From contig JAFUKV010000162.1 in the NCBI GenBank assembly GCA_017467745.1, forward strand, positions 1 to 14,885: a stretch of 14,885 nt of DNA, given 5' to 3'. Below are positions 8,747 through 14,885 of this stretch, one piece after another (within the stretch, counting starts at the first letter, position 1; each line of letters begins with the position of its first letter). This DNA is from Bacteroidaceae bacterium (GTDB lineage: Bacteria; Bacteroidota; Bacteroidia; Bacteroidales; CHK158-818). The notes beneath the pieces were generated by a model, which saw only the letters and a list, made by a program, of their open reading frames with translations, did no database searches and had not been told where the DNA came from. The position numbers and the translations under genes were made by a program.

Positions 8747-9652
8747 TTATTTACGGGCATTACGCGGATGATGTGTCAAAATCTCGCTTCTGAGATAATC
8801 TTTATCCATATGAACATATATCTCAGTCGTTTTAATACTTTCATGTCCCAACATCTCTTGAATTGCCCGCAAATTTGCACCACCCTCCAACAAATGCGTT
8901 GCAAAAGAATGTCTAAACGTATGAGGACTAATTTGCTTATGTATCCCGCACACCTGACATTGACGTTTGATAATTGTAAAAATCATCTCTCTTGTCAATT
9001 TCGCTCCTCTTCGATTTAAAAAAAGTATATCTTCATTCCCCTTTTTTACTTTCAACAAGTTTCTGTCATACAAATACATAGAAATTGCTTTCTGAGCCGG
9101 TACAGACAACGGTACTAAGCGTTGTTTCCCTCCTTTCCCTTCTACCAAGAGAAACTCCTCATCCATATACACTTGCGAAATTTTCAAATTTACAAGTTCC
9201 GATACCCGTAATCCGCAACCATACAATACTTCAAAAATAGCCCGGTTACGCTGATCTTCTGCTTTACCCTCATTGAACGACCCTATCAGAGCTTCTATCT
9301 CCTGTAAATTTAAAACAACCGGCAAGTGCAAACCCAATTTAGGAGTATCCAATAATTCAGACGGGTCGGCGGATATGACTTTTTCTATCTGCAAATACTG
9401 GAAAAACGATTTAATGCCCGACACTATACGAGCCTGTGACCGCGCAGAAATACCCAATTCGGATAAACATTCTACAAATAACAGCAAATCTTCGTACTTT
9501 ACAGAAGTAACCGAAAGTTCTTTTTCGTCCAGATACTCATACAACTTTTTTACATCATTTCGATATGCCTCGATAGTATTTCCCGAAAGACCTTTTTCTA
9601 ACGCTAAAAAAGAAAGATATTTTTTTATCACGCCTTTTTCTGCAAGTATCAT
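8747..9652 (-). CDS. xerD: XerD/XerC-type site-specific tyrosine recombinase
   Basis: This 301 aa tyrosine recombinase resolves chromosome dimers at dif together with a partner recombinase. The N-terminal SAM-like core-binding domain covers about residues 5-90 (GLSGNTIEAYRNDVKKLYEYL). The catalytic domain keeps all the expected residues: R149 in GCGLRVSEL, K173 in EGKGGKQRLVPL, H244 and R247 in HTFRHSFATHLL, H270 in LGHESIKTTEIYVHM, and nucleophile Y279. Length and motifs are those of a chromosomal Xer protein rather than of an integron or transposon integrase. XerC and XerD cannot be told apart with certainty by eye; XerD is the usual assignment for this gene type. It is divergent from aroQ and no att-like repeats flank it, so it is a housekeeping gene. 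Confidence 0.93.
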   Translation of the reverse strand: MILAEKGVIKKYLSFLALEKGLSGNTIEAYRNDVKKLYEYLDEKELSVTSVKYEDLLLFVECLSELGISARSQARIVSGIKSFFQYLQIEKVISADPSELLDTPKLGLHLPVVLNLQEIEALIGSFNEGKAEDQRNRAIFEVLYGCGLRVSELVNLKISQVYMDEEFLLVEGKGGKQRLVPLSVPAQKAISMYLYDRNLLKVKKGNEDILFLNRRGAKLTREMIFTIIKRQCQVCGIHKQISPHTFRHSFATHLLEGGANLRAIQEMLGHESIKTTEIYVHMDKDYLRSEILTHHPRNARK

Positions 9653-9683
9653 AAAAATGCTATTATCGTACCGTAAATTTTAC

Positions 9684-9691
9684 TACTTTTG
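9684..9691 (+). promoter_or_regulatory. Bacteroidota-type -7 element for the aroQ-pyk operon
   Basis: TACTTTTG followed by CAGC matches TAnnTTTG exactly and resembles many Bacteroidota promoters. Transcription would begin near 9697 and give a leader of about 140 bases before aroQ. No good -33 TTTG is seen at 19-21 bases upstream. Confidence 0.6.
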
Positions 9692-9694
9692 CAG

Positions 9695-9748
9695 CGGATT
9701 TTTATGAACCCAAAGCAAAATTTTTATCGTACAAAGATAAAAAATCCG
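9695..9748. repeat. imperfect inverted repeat in the xerD/aroQ divergent region
   Basis: CGGATTTTTAT at 9695-9705 is mirrored by ATAAAAAATCCG at 9737-9748, with one extra base in the right arm. The right arm can also pair with the nearer ATTTTTATC at about 9719-9729, so two exclusive hairpins are possible. The repeat spans the predicted start of the aroQ transcript and the -7 element of xerD. It could be a leader structure or an operator; function is not shown. Confidence 0.4.
9732..9739 (-). promoter_or_regulatory. Bacteroidota-type -7 element for xerD
   Basis: Read on the minus strand this is TATCTTTG followed by TACG, an exact TAnnTTTG match and a very common Bacteroidota promoter form. 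Transcription would begin near 9725, about 73 bases before the xerD ATG. The element lies beyond the aroQ promoter, so the two promoters point toward each other. Confidence 0.6.
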
Positions 9749-9838
9749 GTAAAAGTATGTATGCAACTTCCAAAACTAAGTATAACTTCTTTTACCGTAA
9801 ACAGTACGATGTAAAATGTTTTTATAACAAAAAAGATT

Positions 9839-10258
9839 ATGAACATTCTGATTATTAACGGCCCGAATCTAAACCTATTGGGGAAACGGGAAAAATCGGT
9901 CTACGGCGATAGTTCTTTTGAAAATTACTTATGTGAGTTACGTGCGCAATATCCTCAACATCAAATTAATTACTTTCAATCGAATGTAGAAGGTGAATTA
10001 ATAAACGCCATTCACGACAACGGTTTCGGCAAAACAGACGGCATTATTCTGAATGCAGGAGCCTACACGCATACTTCTATCGCTATCTCCGATGCCATAC
10101 GTGCCGTAACCGTACCGGTAATAGAAGTTCATATTTCAAATATTCACGCACGCGAAGCATATCGCCATATCTCTATGATAGCGGCAGCGTGCAAAGGTTC
10201 CATCATCGGATTCGGGCTTAACTCATACCGCCTTGCTGTCGAAGCCCTCTCTATCTAA
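9839..10258 (+). CDS. aroQ: type II 3-dehydroquinate dehydratase
   Basis: AroQ converts 3-dehydroquinate to 3-dehydroshikimate, step three of the shikimate pathway, in the cytoplasm. The 139 aa length is slightly short for the family (about 145-150). Motifs are clear: INGPNLNLLGKRE near the N-terminus with N9 and R17, catalytic Y22 in SVYGD, N72 in LNAGAYTHTS, catalytic H98 in EVHISN, and HAREAYRHIS with R105 and H110 on the substrate-binding side. The flavodoxin-like dodecamer fold is expected. It opens an operon: pyk begins 24 bases after the stop. ATG 9839 is the first start that gives the conserved N-terminus. The upstream leader of about 140 bases is long for a housekeeping gene. Confidence 0.97.
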   Translation: MNILIINGPNLNLLGKREKSVYGDSSFENYLCELRAQYPQHQINYFQSNVEGELINAIHDNGFGKTDGIILNAGAYTHTSIAISDAIRAVTVPVIEVHISNIHAREAYRHISMIAAACKGSIIGFGLNSYRLAVEALSI

Positions 10259-10282
10259 AAAGTTCTAACATATTTTATTTAT

Positions 10283-11752
10283 ATGCCTAAATATACAAAA
10301 ATTGTTGCTACCGTTTCTGACAAACGTTGCGATGTACCTTTTATACAAGCATTATATGATAATGGATTGAACGTTGTCCGTATGAATTCCGCCCATTTAG
10401 ATGCAGACGGATTCAGCAAAATCATTACTAATGTACGAGCCGTTTCTAACAAAATAGCGATCCTCATGGATACAAAAGGTCCGGAGATGCGTACTACGGC
10501 TATTGCAAACGATGAAAAAATCACATTTACAGCAGGAAACCTCATAAAAGTTGTCGGTAATCCGGCACAATTGACCTCTGCCGAATGTATTGCCATTTCA
10601 TATCCTAAATTCGTACATGATCTATCCGTAGGAAGCCTTCTACTTATTGACGATGGAGAATTGGAATTCAAGGTACTCGAAAAGCATGAAGATTATTTAA
10701 TATGCGAATCTCAAAACGAAGGAGAACTGGGGTCTCGTAAAAGCGTCAACGTTCCGGGAGTACGTATCAATTTACCAGCTCTGACAGAACGAGACAAAAC
10801 AAATATTCAGTATGCGATAGATCATAAAATCGACTTTATCGCACACTCGTTTGTACGCAACAAACAAGACATTCTGGATATACAGGAAATTCTTGACCGG
10901 CACAACAGCCCTATTAAGATCATAGCTAAAATAGAAAATCAAGAAGGCGTAGACAATATCGACGAAATTTTAGAAGTGGCTTACGGAGTAATGGTTGCCC
11001 GAGGCGATTTAGGAATAGAAATTCCCCAAGAAAAAATTCCCGGCATCCAACGCATTTTGATAAAAAAATGCGTATTAGCTAAGAAACCCGTTATCGTAGC
11101 TACCCAAATGTTACACTCGATGATAAAAAACCCTCGCCCCACACGAGCCGAAGTAACAGATATAGCCAACGCCATATATTACCGCACGGACGCTCTTATG
11201 CTGAGCGGCGAAACGGCTTACGGAAAATATCCGGTAGAAGCCATTGCCACCATGTCTAAGATTGCCGAAGAAGCGGAAAAAACGAAATTGTCTGACAACG
11301 ATATACGTGTAGTCATTTCCGGAAACGACCTTGATGTAACCTCTTTCTTAGCCAAACAAGCCGTTAAAGCGTCTGTCAAACTAAACGTAGGAGCCATCAT
11401 CACCGACAGTTATTCAGGACGTACTGCCCGTTACTTAGCAGCATATAGGGGAAAGCATCCTGTTTTCGCCATCTGCTATAACGAAAATGTTATGCGCCAA
11501 TTAGCCCTTTCATACGGTATTTTCCCTATGTTCTTGGCAGAAACCCCCACAACACGCGAATATTTGCACAAAGGGCTTAACAAACTATTGAAAAAAGGTC
11601 TGCTTACTACAGACGAATTGATTGCTTATGTAGGAGGCGCATTCGGAGAAAAAGGCGGCACAACTTTCCTCGAAATCAACCAAGTTGGGAAAGTCTTAAA
11701 CTCATACGATAAATACCTGATACCGAACCTCGAAGAATCAGAGAAAAAATAG
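10283..11752 (+). CDS. pyk: pyruvate kinase
   Basis: Pyruvate kinase catalyses the last step of glycolysis, phosphoenolpyruvate + ADP to pyruvate + ATP. The 489 aa length fits the bacterial type. Visible residues are R33 and N35 in VVRMNSAH, D63, T64, K65, E68 and R70 in MDTKGPEMRT, catalytic K216 with metal ligand E218 in AKIENQEGVDNIDEI, metal ligand D242 in ARGDLGIEIP, and the signature NPRPTRAEVTDIANA and LMLSGETAYGKYP. A B domain lies between about residues 72 and 165 and the C-terminal regulatory domain follows residue 335. One oddity is that the usual RxNFSHG motif reads RMNSAHL, so the serine that binds K+ in well-studied enzymes is alanine (A37). E68 is the residue type linked with K+-dependent enzymes. 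It is co-transcribed with aroQ and the methyltransferase. Confidence 0.96.
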   Translation: MPKYTKIVATVSDKRCDVPFIQALYDNGLNVVRMNSAHLDADGFSKIITNVRAVSNKIAILMDTKGPEMRTTAIANDEKITFTAGNLIKVVGNPAQLTSAECIAISYPKFVHDLSVGSLLLIDDGELEFKVLEKHEDYLICESQNEGELGSRKSVNVPGVRINLPALTERDKTNIQYAIDHKIDFIAHSFVRNKQDILDIQEILDRHNSPIKIIAKIENQEGVDNIDEILEVAYGVMVARGDLGIEIPQEKIPGIQRILIKKCVLAKKPVIVATQMLHSMIKNPRPTRAEVTDIANAIYYRTDALMLSGETAYGKYPVEAIATMSKIAEEAEKTKLSDNDIRVVISGNDLDVTSFLAKQAVKASVKLNVGAIITDSYSGRTARYLAAYRGKHPVFAICYNENVMRQLALSYGIFPMFLAETPTTREYLHKGLNKLLKKGLLTTDELIAYVGGAFGEKGGTTFLEINQVGKVLNSYDKYLIPNLEESEKK

Positions 11753-11766
11753 GGATATTTTTAATT

Positions 11767-12399
11767 ATGGAGCAGGAATTAGAGCAATATATACTCAATC
11801 ACAGCGACAGCGAAGGCGAATTGCTTTCGCTGCTCAATCGTGATACTCATGTTAACCTGCTTCGTCCGCGTATGCTCTCCGGACATTTACAAGGACGAAT
11901 ATTAAAAATGATTTGCCGGATGATTTCACCCGTCCGTATTCTGGAATTAGGTACTTTTACCGGATACTCCGCCCTTTGCATGGCCGAAGCATTACCGGAA
12001 AACGGAGAGTTGCATACCATTGAGATAGACGACGAACTGGAAGATTTCATCCGAAAATACTTCAACCGCTCTCCATACGGCAATCGCATACATCTTCATA
12101 TTGGAGATGCCCGCAACATTATTCCCACTCTCGACGGTTATTTCGACATGGTTTTCATCGATGCCGACAAACGTCTCTATTCGGAATATTATGACCTCGT
12201 ATTCGACAAAATACACTCGGGCGGATTTATTTTAGCAGACAATACCTTATGGGACGGAAAAGTATTGCAGACGCCTCACCGTAGCGATGCGCAAACCATA
12301 GGGATTCAACATTTCAACGAAAAAATAACCGCCGACAAACGTGTTGAGAAAGTTATTCTTCCCCTCAGAGACGGGCTAACACTTATCTACAAAAAATAA
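11767..12399 (+). CDS. class I SAM-dependent O-methyltransferase (family 3, TrmR/caffeoyl-CoA type)
   Basis: This 210 aa cytoplasmic methyltransferase belongs to the cation-dependent O-methyltransferase family 3. The SAM-binding motif I is ILELGTFTGYSAL (about residues 58-70), followed by the acidic E86 in TIEID. The metal ligands are seen as D132 and D134 in FIDADK and D158-N159 in LADNTLWDGKV. Bacterial members include TrmR, which methylates 5-hydroxyuridine at the tRNA wobble position, and small-molecule methyltransferases. The neighbouring rbfA gene makes a translation role attractive but does not prove it. The start lies 14 bases after pyk, with no promoter between, so it is the third gene of the aroQ operon. 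Exact substrate is unknown. Confidence 0.88.
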   Translation: MEQELEQYILNHSDSEGELLSLLNRDTHVNLLRPRMLSGHLQGRILKMICRMISPVRILELGTFTGYSALCMAEALPENGELHTIEIDDELEDFIRKYFNRSPYGNRIHLHIGDARNIIPTLDGYFDMVFIDADKRLYSEYYDLVFDKIHSGGFILADNTLWDGKVLQTPHRSDAQTIGIQHFNEKITADKRVEKVILPLRDGLTLIYKK

Positions 12400-12447
12400 A
12401 ATCCGCAACCTATCCATATTAAAACACGCCGTTTTAAAAAAAAAGCG

Positions 12448-12455
12448 TATTTTTG
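12448..12455 (+). promoter_or_regulatory. possible -7 element before rbfA
   Basis: TATTTTTG followed by AC matches TAnnTTTG and lies in the only sizeable gap (127 bases) of the operon, about 70 bases before the rbfA start. The surrounding A/T tracts raise the chance of a random match, and no -33 TTTG is evident. rbfA may also be read through from the aroQ promoter. Confidence 0.4.
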
Positions 12456-12526
12456 ACAACAATATCTATCTGTACTCCGTTAGTGATTCAGAAACAGGAT
12501 TATATTAACTCTATAAAACGATAAAA

Positions 12527-12859
12527 ATGGAAACAACCCGTCAAAATAAAATAGCCCGGCTATTACAGAAAGAACTAAGCGATATTTTTTTAGGCGAAAC
12601 CCGTAAAACTCACGGAATCTTAATCTCGGTAAGTGCCGTGCGCGTTAGTCCCGATTTAAGCGTAGCCAAAGTATATCTCAGCATATTCCCTTCGGAAAAA
12701 GCGCAAGAATTACTAAGTTCTATCCAAAACAACGCAAAACAAGTTCGTTATGAACTTGCACAACGAGTACGGATGCAATTACGTAAAACTCCTGAATTAT
12801 CGTTCTTCATTGATGATTCTCTCGATTATATTGAAAAAATAGACTCATTACTCCATTAA
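12527..12859 (+). CDS. rbfA: 30S ribosome-binding factor RbfA
   Basis: RbfA is a single KH-like-domain protein that binds the 30S subunit and helps 16S rRNA 5'-end maturation and cold adaptation. The 110 aa length is typical. It starts with the usual RQNKIARLLQKELSDIF helix, continues with ILISVSAVRVSPDLSVAKVYLSIFP (two strands and the turn that carries the family's kinked helix), and ends with the hallmark LRKTPELSFFIDDSLDYIEKID. It lies 19 bases before a LolC/LolE-type permease gene, an adjacency common in Bacteroidales as far as I recall. A separate promoter may sit in the 127-base gap upstream. Confidence 0.95.
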   Translation: METTRQNKIARLLQKELSDIFLGETRKTHGILISVSAVRVSPDLSVAKVYLSIFPSEKAQELLSSIQNNAKQVRYELAQRVRMQLRKTPELSFFIDDSLDYIEKIDSLLH

Positions 12860-12878
12860 ATCAAACAACCGGAGCAAA

Positions 12879-14102
12879 ATGAGTTTACCGTTAAAAATAG
12901 CCAAACGCTATTTAGTATCAAAAAAATCGCACAGCGTTATCAATATCATATCCATGGTATCTATCTGCGGTGTCGTAATCGCTACTATGGCTATGGTATG
13001 CGTATTGTCGGTATTCAACGGATTCCAAATTCTCATCGCGTCCTTATACTCTACCATCGACCCGCAGATAAAAGTAACTCCTATACAAGGTAAAACATTC
13101 GATGTTTCAGACCCTGCTATTCAAGAGATGGCGCAATGGCCGGAAATAGCCCAACTATCTCCCGTAATAGAAGAAAACGTACTTATGGTTTACGGTAACC
13201 GGCAGGTTCCGGCCTTGCTCAAAGGCGTTACAAACCAATACGAAAAGCAAACCCGAATTAACGACATTATCATAGACGGACATTTCTTGCTTCATGATAC
13301 GGTTTCCGACTACGCAACCTTAGGTGTAGGTCTGGCAAATTCATTGGCCACAGGAGCCGGTTTCAGACGCCCGTTAATGGTGCATGTGCCCAAACGCACT
13401 GCCCGCATAAACATCGGGAATCCCGCTTCGTCGCTATCGTCGGGCAGACTGTTTATGACAGCAGTATTTCAGGTAAACCAAGCTGAATATGATGATCAGA
13501 TAGCTATTGTTCCGATTGATTTCGCTCGAAAATTATTCGATTATACGACAGAAGCCTCCGCCCTTGAAATTACATTAAAAAGCCAAGCTAACGAATCCAA
13601 AACCATACAACGTATAAAACAACAAATAGGAGAGAATTTTGAAGTAAAAAACCGGATGGAACAAAAAGAGGCCTCTTTTAAAATGGTACAAATAGAGAAA
13701 TGGGTTTCATATCTGATTTTAGGATTCATATTGATGATAGCATCATTTAACGCCATAGGATCGCTATCGATGTTGATTATCGATAAAAAAGCAGATATTG
13801 CCACTTTAAAAAGTATGGGTGCAGATAACTCTCTTATTTCTAATATTTTTTTAACTGAGGGATGGCTTATATCCGCTATCGGAGCAGTAACGGGCATTGT
13901 AATAGGTATTTTATTATGCTTAGGGCAACAAACCTTCGGATGGATTACATTAGGAGAAATGTCCGAAGCATTTATCATAGATGCCTACCCTGTCGCTATT
14001 AAGCCGTTAGACATTGCCGCTATTTTTGCCCTTGTCCTTATTTTAGGATTCTTTACTGCATGGTATCCGGTAAAATATCTCAAAAACATCTGGATGAAAT
14101 AG
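12879..14102 (+). CDS. LolC/LolE-family (FtsX-like) ABC transporter permease
   Basis: This 407 aa inner-membrane permease resembles LolC/LolE, which extract lipoproteins from the inner membrane for transfer to the outer membrane. The opening LPLKIAKRYLVSKKSHSVINIIS followed by VSICGVVIATMAMVCVLS and VFNGFQ is the family's first helix region (TM1 about residues 20-47). A large periplasmic domain covers about 50-270. Three more membrane segments follow at about 274-300, 328-350 and 376-398, with the cytoplasmic coupling region LIIDKKADIATLKSMGAD between TM2 and TM3, typical of FtsX-type permeases. No ATPase gene (LolD-like) lies beside it, so the partner must be encoded elsewhere. It ends the plus-strand block and converges on pnp. 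Whether it is LolC or LolE, or another MacB-like exporter, cannot be settled here. Confidence 0.87.
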   Translation: MSLPLKIAKRYLVSKKSHSVINIISMVSICGVVIATMAMVCVLSVFNGFQILIASLYSTIDPQIKVTPIQGKTFDVSDPAIQEMAQWPEIAQLSPVIEENVLMVYGNRQVPALLKGVTNQYEKQTRINDIIIDGHFLLHDTVSDYATLGVGLANSLATGAGFRRPLMVHVPKRTARINIGNPASSLSSGRLFMTAVFQVNQAEYDDQIAIVPIDFARKLFDYTTEASALEITLKSQANESKTIQRIKQQIGENFEVKNRMEQKEASFKMVQIEKWVSYLILGFILMIASFNAIGSLSMLIIDKKADIATLKSMGADNSLISNIFLTEGWLISAIGAVTGIVIGILLCLGQQTFGWITLGEMSEAFIIDAYPVAIKPLDIAAIFALVLILGFFTAWYPVKYLKNIWMK

Positions 14103-14187
14103 TTCTTTCCCAGTATCTATTGTTAATAGATTGCACATAAACTGCATTCCACTCTTTTAATCACCGAGAAAAAGCTCCGGTTAAATA

Positions 14188-14219
14188 AAAAAACAGCCTG
14201 TAAATACAGGCTGTTTTTT
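14188..14219. terminator. bidirectional intrinsic terminator between the permease gene and pnp
   Basis: Arms 14188-14202 (AAAAAACAGCCTGTA) and 14205-14219 are a perfect 15-bp inverted repeat; the innermost pairs open to form a small loop. A runs on the left and T runs on the right make it a working rho-independent terminator for both converging genes, 86 bases after the permease stop and 20 bases after the pnp stop. Confidence 0.9.
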
Positions 14220-14238
14220 ATCAGTTTTTCAACAAAAC

Positions 14239-14885
14239 TTATTCTGCGTCTTTGCTTTCTTTACGATTATCTTTACGGTCTTTACGCTCATGTTTCTCGC
14301 CTTTGTTTTCGCGTTCAGGACGCGGCGGACGAGGAGTAAGCGCTTTCATAGACAAACGGAACTTTCCGGTTTTCTTATCTATCTCAATTAGTTTTACCGT
14401 CAATTCATCGCCTTCTTTAATTCCCGAATTTTCCATCGAATCAATGCGATCCCAGCTTATCTCCGATATATGTAATAATCCGTCTTTACCGGGCAAAAAT
14501 TCTACAAAGGCTCCGAATGCCATGATATTTTTAACAATACCGGTATAAACTTCGCCTTCTTCGGGAACCGCGATAATAGCTTTAATTTTCGCCATTGCGC
14601 ATTCAATAGAATCGCGGCCGGGAGCACTAATTTCAACACGGCCACAACCATCAATTTCATCAATTGTAACAATAGCGCCGCTTTCTTCTTGAATACCTTG
14701 AATAATCTTACCGCCCGGGCCAATAATAGCGCCAATCATGTCTTTGGGCACAGTTATTACTTCTATACGCGGTGCATGCGGTTTCAATTCCGGACGAGGA
14801 GCGGGAAGAGTTTCTAAAATCTTACCGAGAATATGCATACGGCCTTCACGAGCTTGCGCCAAAGCTTTTTCCAATATTTCGTAAG
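14239..14885 (-). CDS. pnp: polyribonucleotide nucleotidyltransferase (PNPase), C-terminal part
   Basis: PNPase degrades RNA 3' to 5' by phosphorolysis and works in the cytoplasm as a trimer. Only the last 215 or so codons are here; the frame stays open to the right edge, reading [20 protein letters not shown], and the two RNase PH-like catalytic cores lie outside the window. The KH domain shows [20 protein letters not shown] with the RNA-binding GPGGK loop. The S1 domain follows: [30 protein letters not shown], and FRLSMKAL. After the S1 domain comes a strongly charged tail of about 30 residues rich in Arg, Lys and Glu ([18 protein letters not shown]), probably disordered and variable in this phylum. 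The apparent start at 14874 is an internal TTG (leucine), not the true start. Confidence 0.95.
   Translation of the reverse strand, partial: YEILEKALAQAREGRMHILGKILETLPAPRPELKPHAPRIEVITVPKDMIGAIIGPGGKIIQGIQEESGAIVTIDEIDGCGRVEISAPGRDSIECAMAKIKAIIAVPEEGEVYTGIVKNIMAFGAFVEFLPGKDGLLHISEISWDRIDSMENSGIKEGDELTVKLIEIDKKTGKFRLSMKALTPRPPRPERENKGEKHERKDRKDNRKESKDAE

Noticed and set aside
8747..9652. The tyrosine recombinase as the integrase of a mobile element
   Set aside because: Sequence and length fit a chromosomal Xer protein, neighbours are housekeeping genes, and no flanking att-like repeats or cargo genes were seen.
9273..9707. 144-codon open frame on the + strand across the xerD start
   Set aside because: It lies antisense to xerD, which has every catalytic residue; the translation has no family resemblance.
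12421..12447. Possible terminator between the methyltransferase and rbfA (AAAAC...GTTTT)
   Set aside because: The stem is five pairs and is followed by A rather than T on the coding strand.
13541..13978. 145-codon open frame on the - strand inside the permease gene
   Set aside because: It is antisense to the C-terminal membrane part of a well-supported permease, and its hydrophobic stretches simply mirror that coding.

Overview
The window looks like the chromosome of a gut-type Bacteroidota (order Bacteroidales). The evidence is a SusC/SusD pair followed by two lipoproteins of families found in polysaccharide utilisation loci, lipoproteins with acidic residues right after the lipidated cysteine, TAnnTTTG-type promoter elements, AT-rich spacers, and a housekeeping block (xerD / aroQ-pyk-O-methyltransferase / rbfA-LolC/E-type permease / pnp) whose proteins all look Bacteroidales-like. 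I cannot name the genus from the sequence alone.

Region 1 (1-6087, + strand) is the 3' end of a polysaccharide utilisation locus. It holds the C-terminal part of a SusC-type TonB-dependent outer-membrane transporter, a complete SusD-type glycan-binding lipoprotein starting one base after it, a DUF4959/DUF5126/DUF5000-type lipoprotein with a discoidin-like C-terminal domain, and a DUF4998-type lipoprotein that appears to be built as A-B-A-B from two repeated domains. A strong intrinsic terminator closes the operon. The N-terminal half of SusC, any glycoside hydrolases and any regulator lie outside the window, so the substrate cannot be read here.

Region 2 (6088-8746) begins with about 570 bases of AT-rich sequence without a credible gene, lying between two terminators that face each other. 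It continues with a minus-strand lipoprotein carrying a degenerate OmpA-like domain and TPR repeats, with its own promoter, and then a second AT-rich gap.

Region 3 (8747-14102) is core metabolism and translation. XerD (minus) is divergent from aroQ-pyk-O-methyltransferase (plus). The two promoters in that gap appear to face each other, so the two leaders would overlap as antisense. rbfA and a LolC/LolE-type permease follow, probably from an extra promoter. A bidirectional terminator separates them from the convergent pnp gene, whose KH and S1 domains lie in the window and whose 5' part runs off the right edge.

No CRISPR array, transposase, phage gene, tRNA or rRNA was seen. I do not see a clearly new multi-gene system. 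The best candidates for a second look are the A-B-A-B lipoprotein, the OmpA-TPR lipoprotein, the face-to-face promoters, and the changed ion-binding motif in pyruvate kinase.
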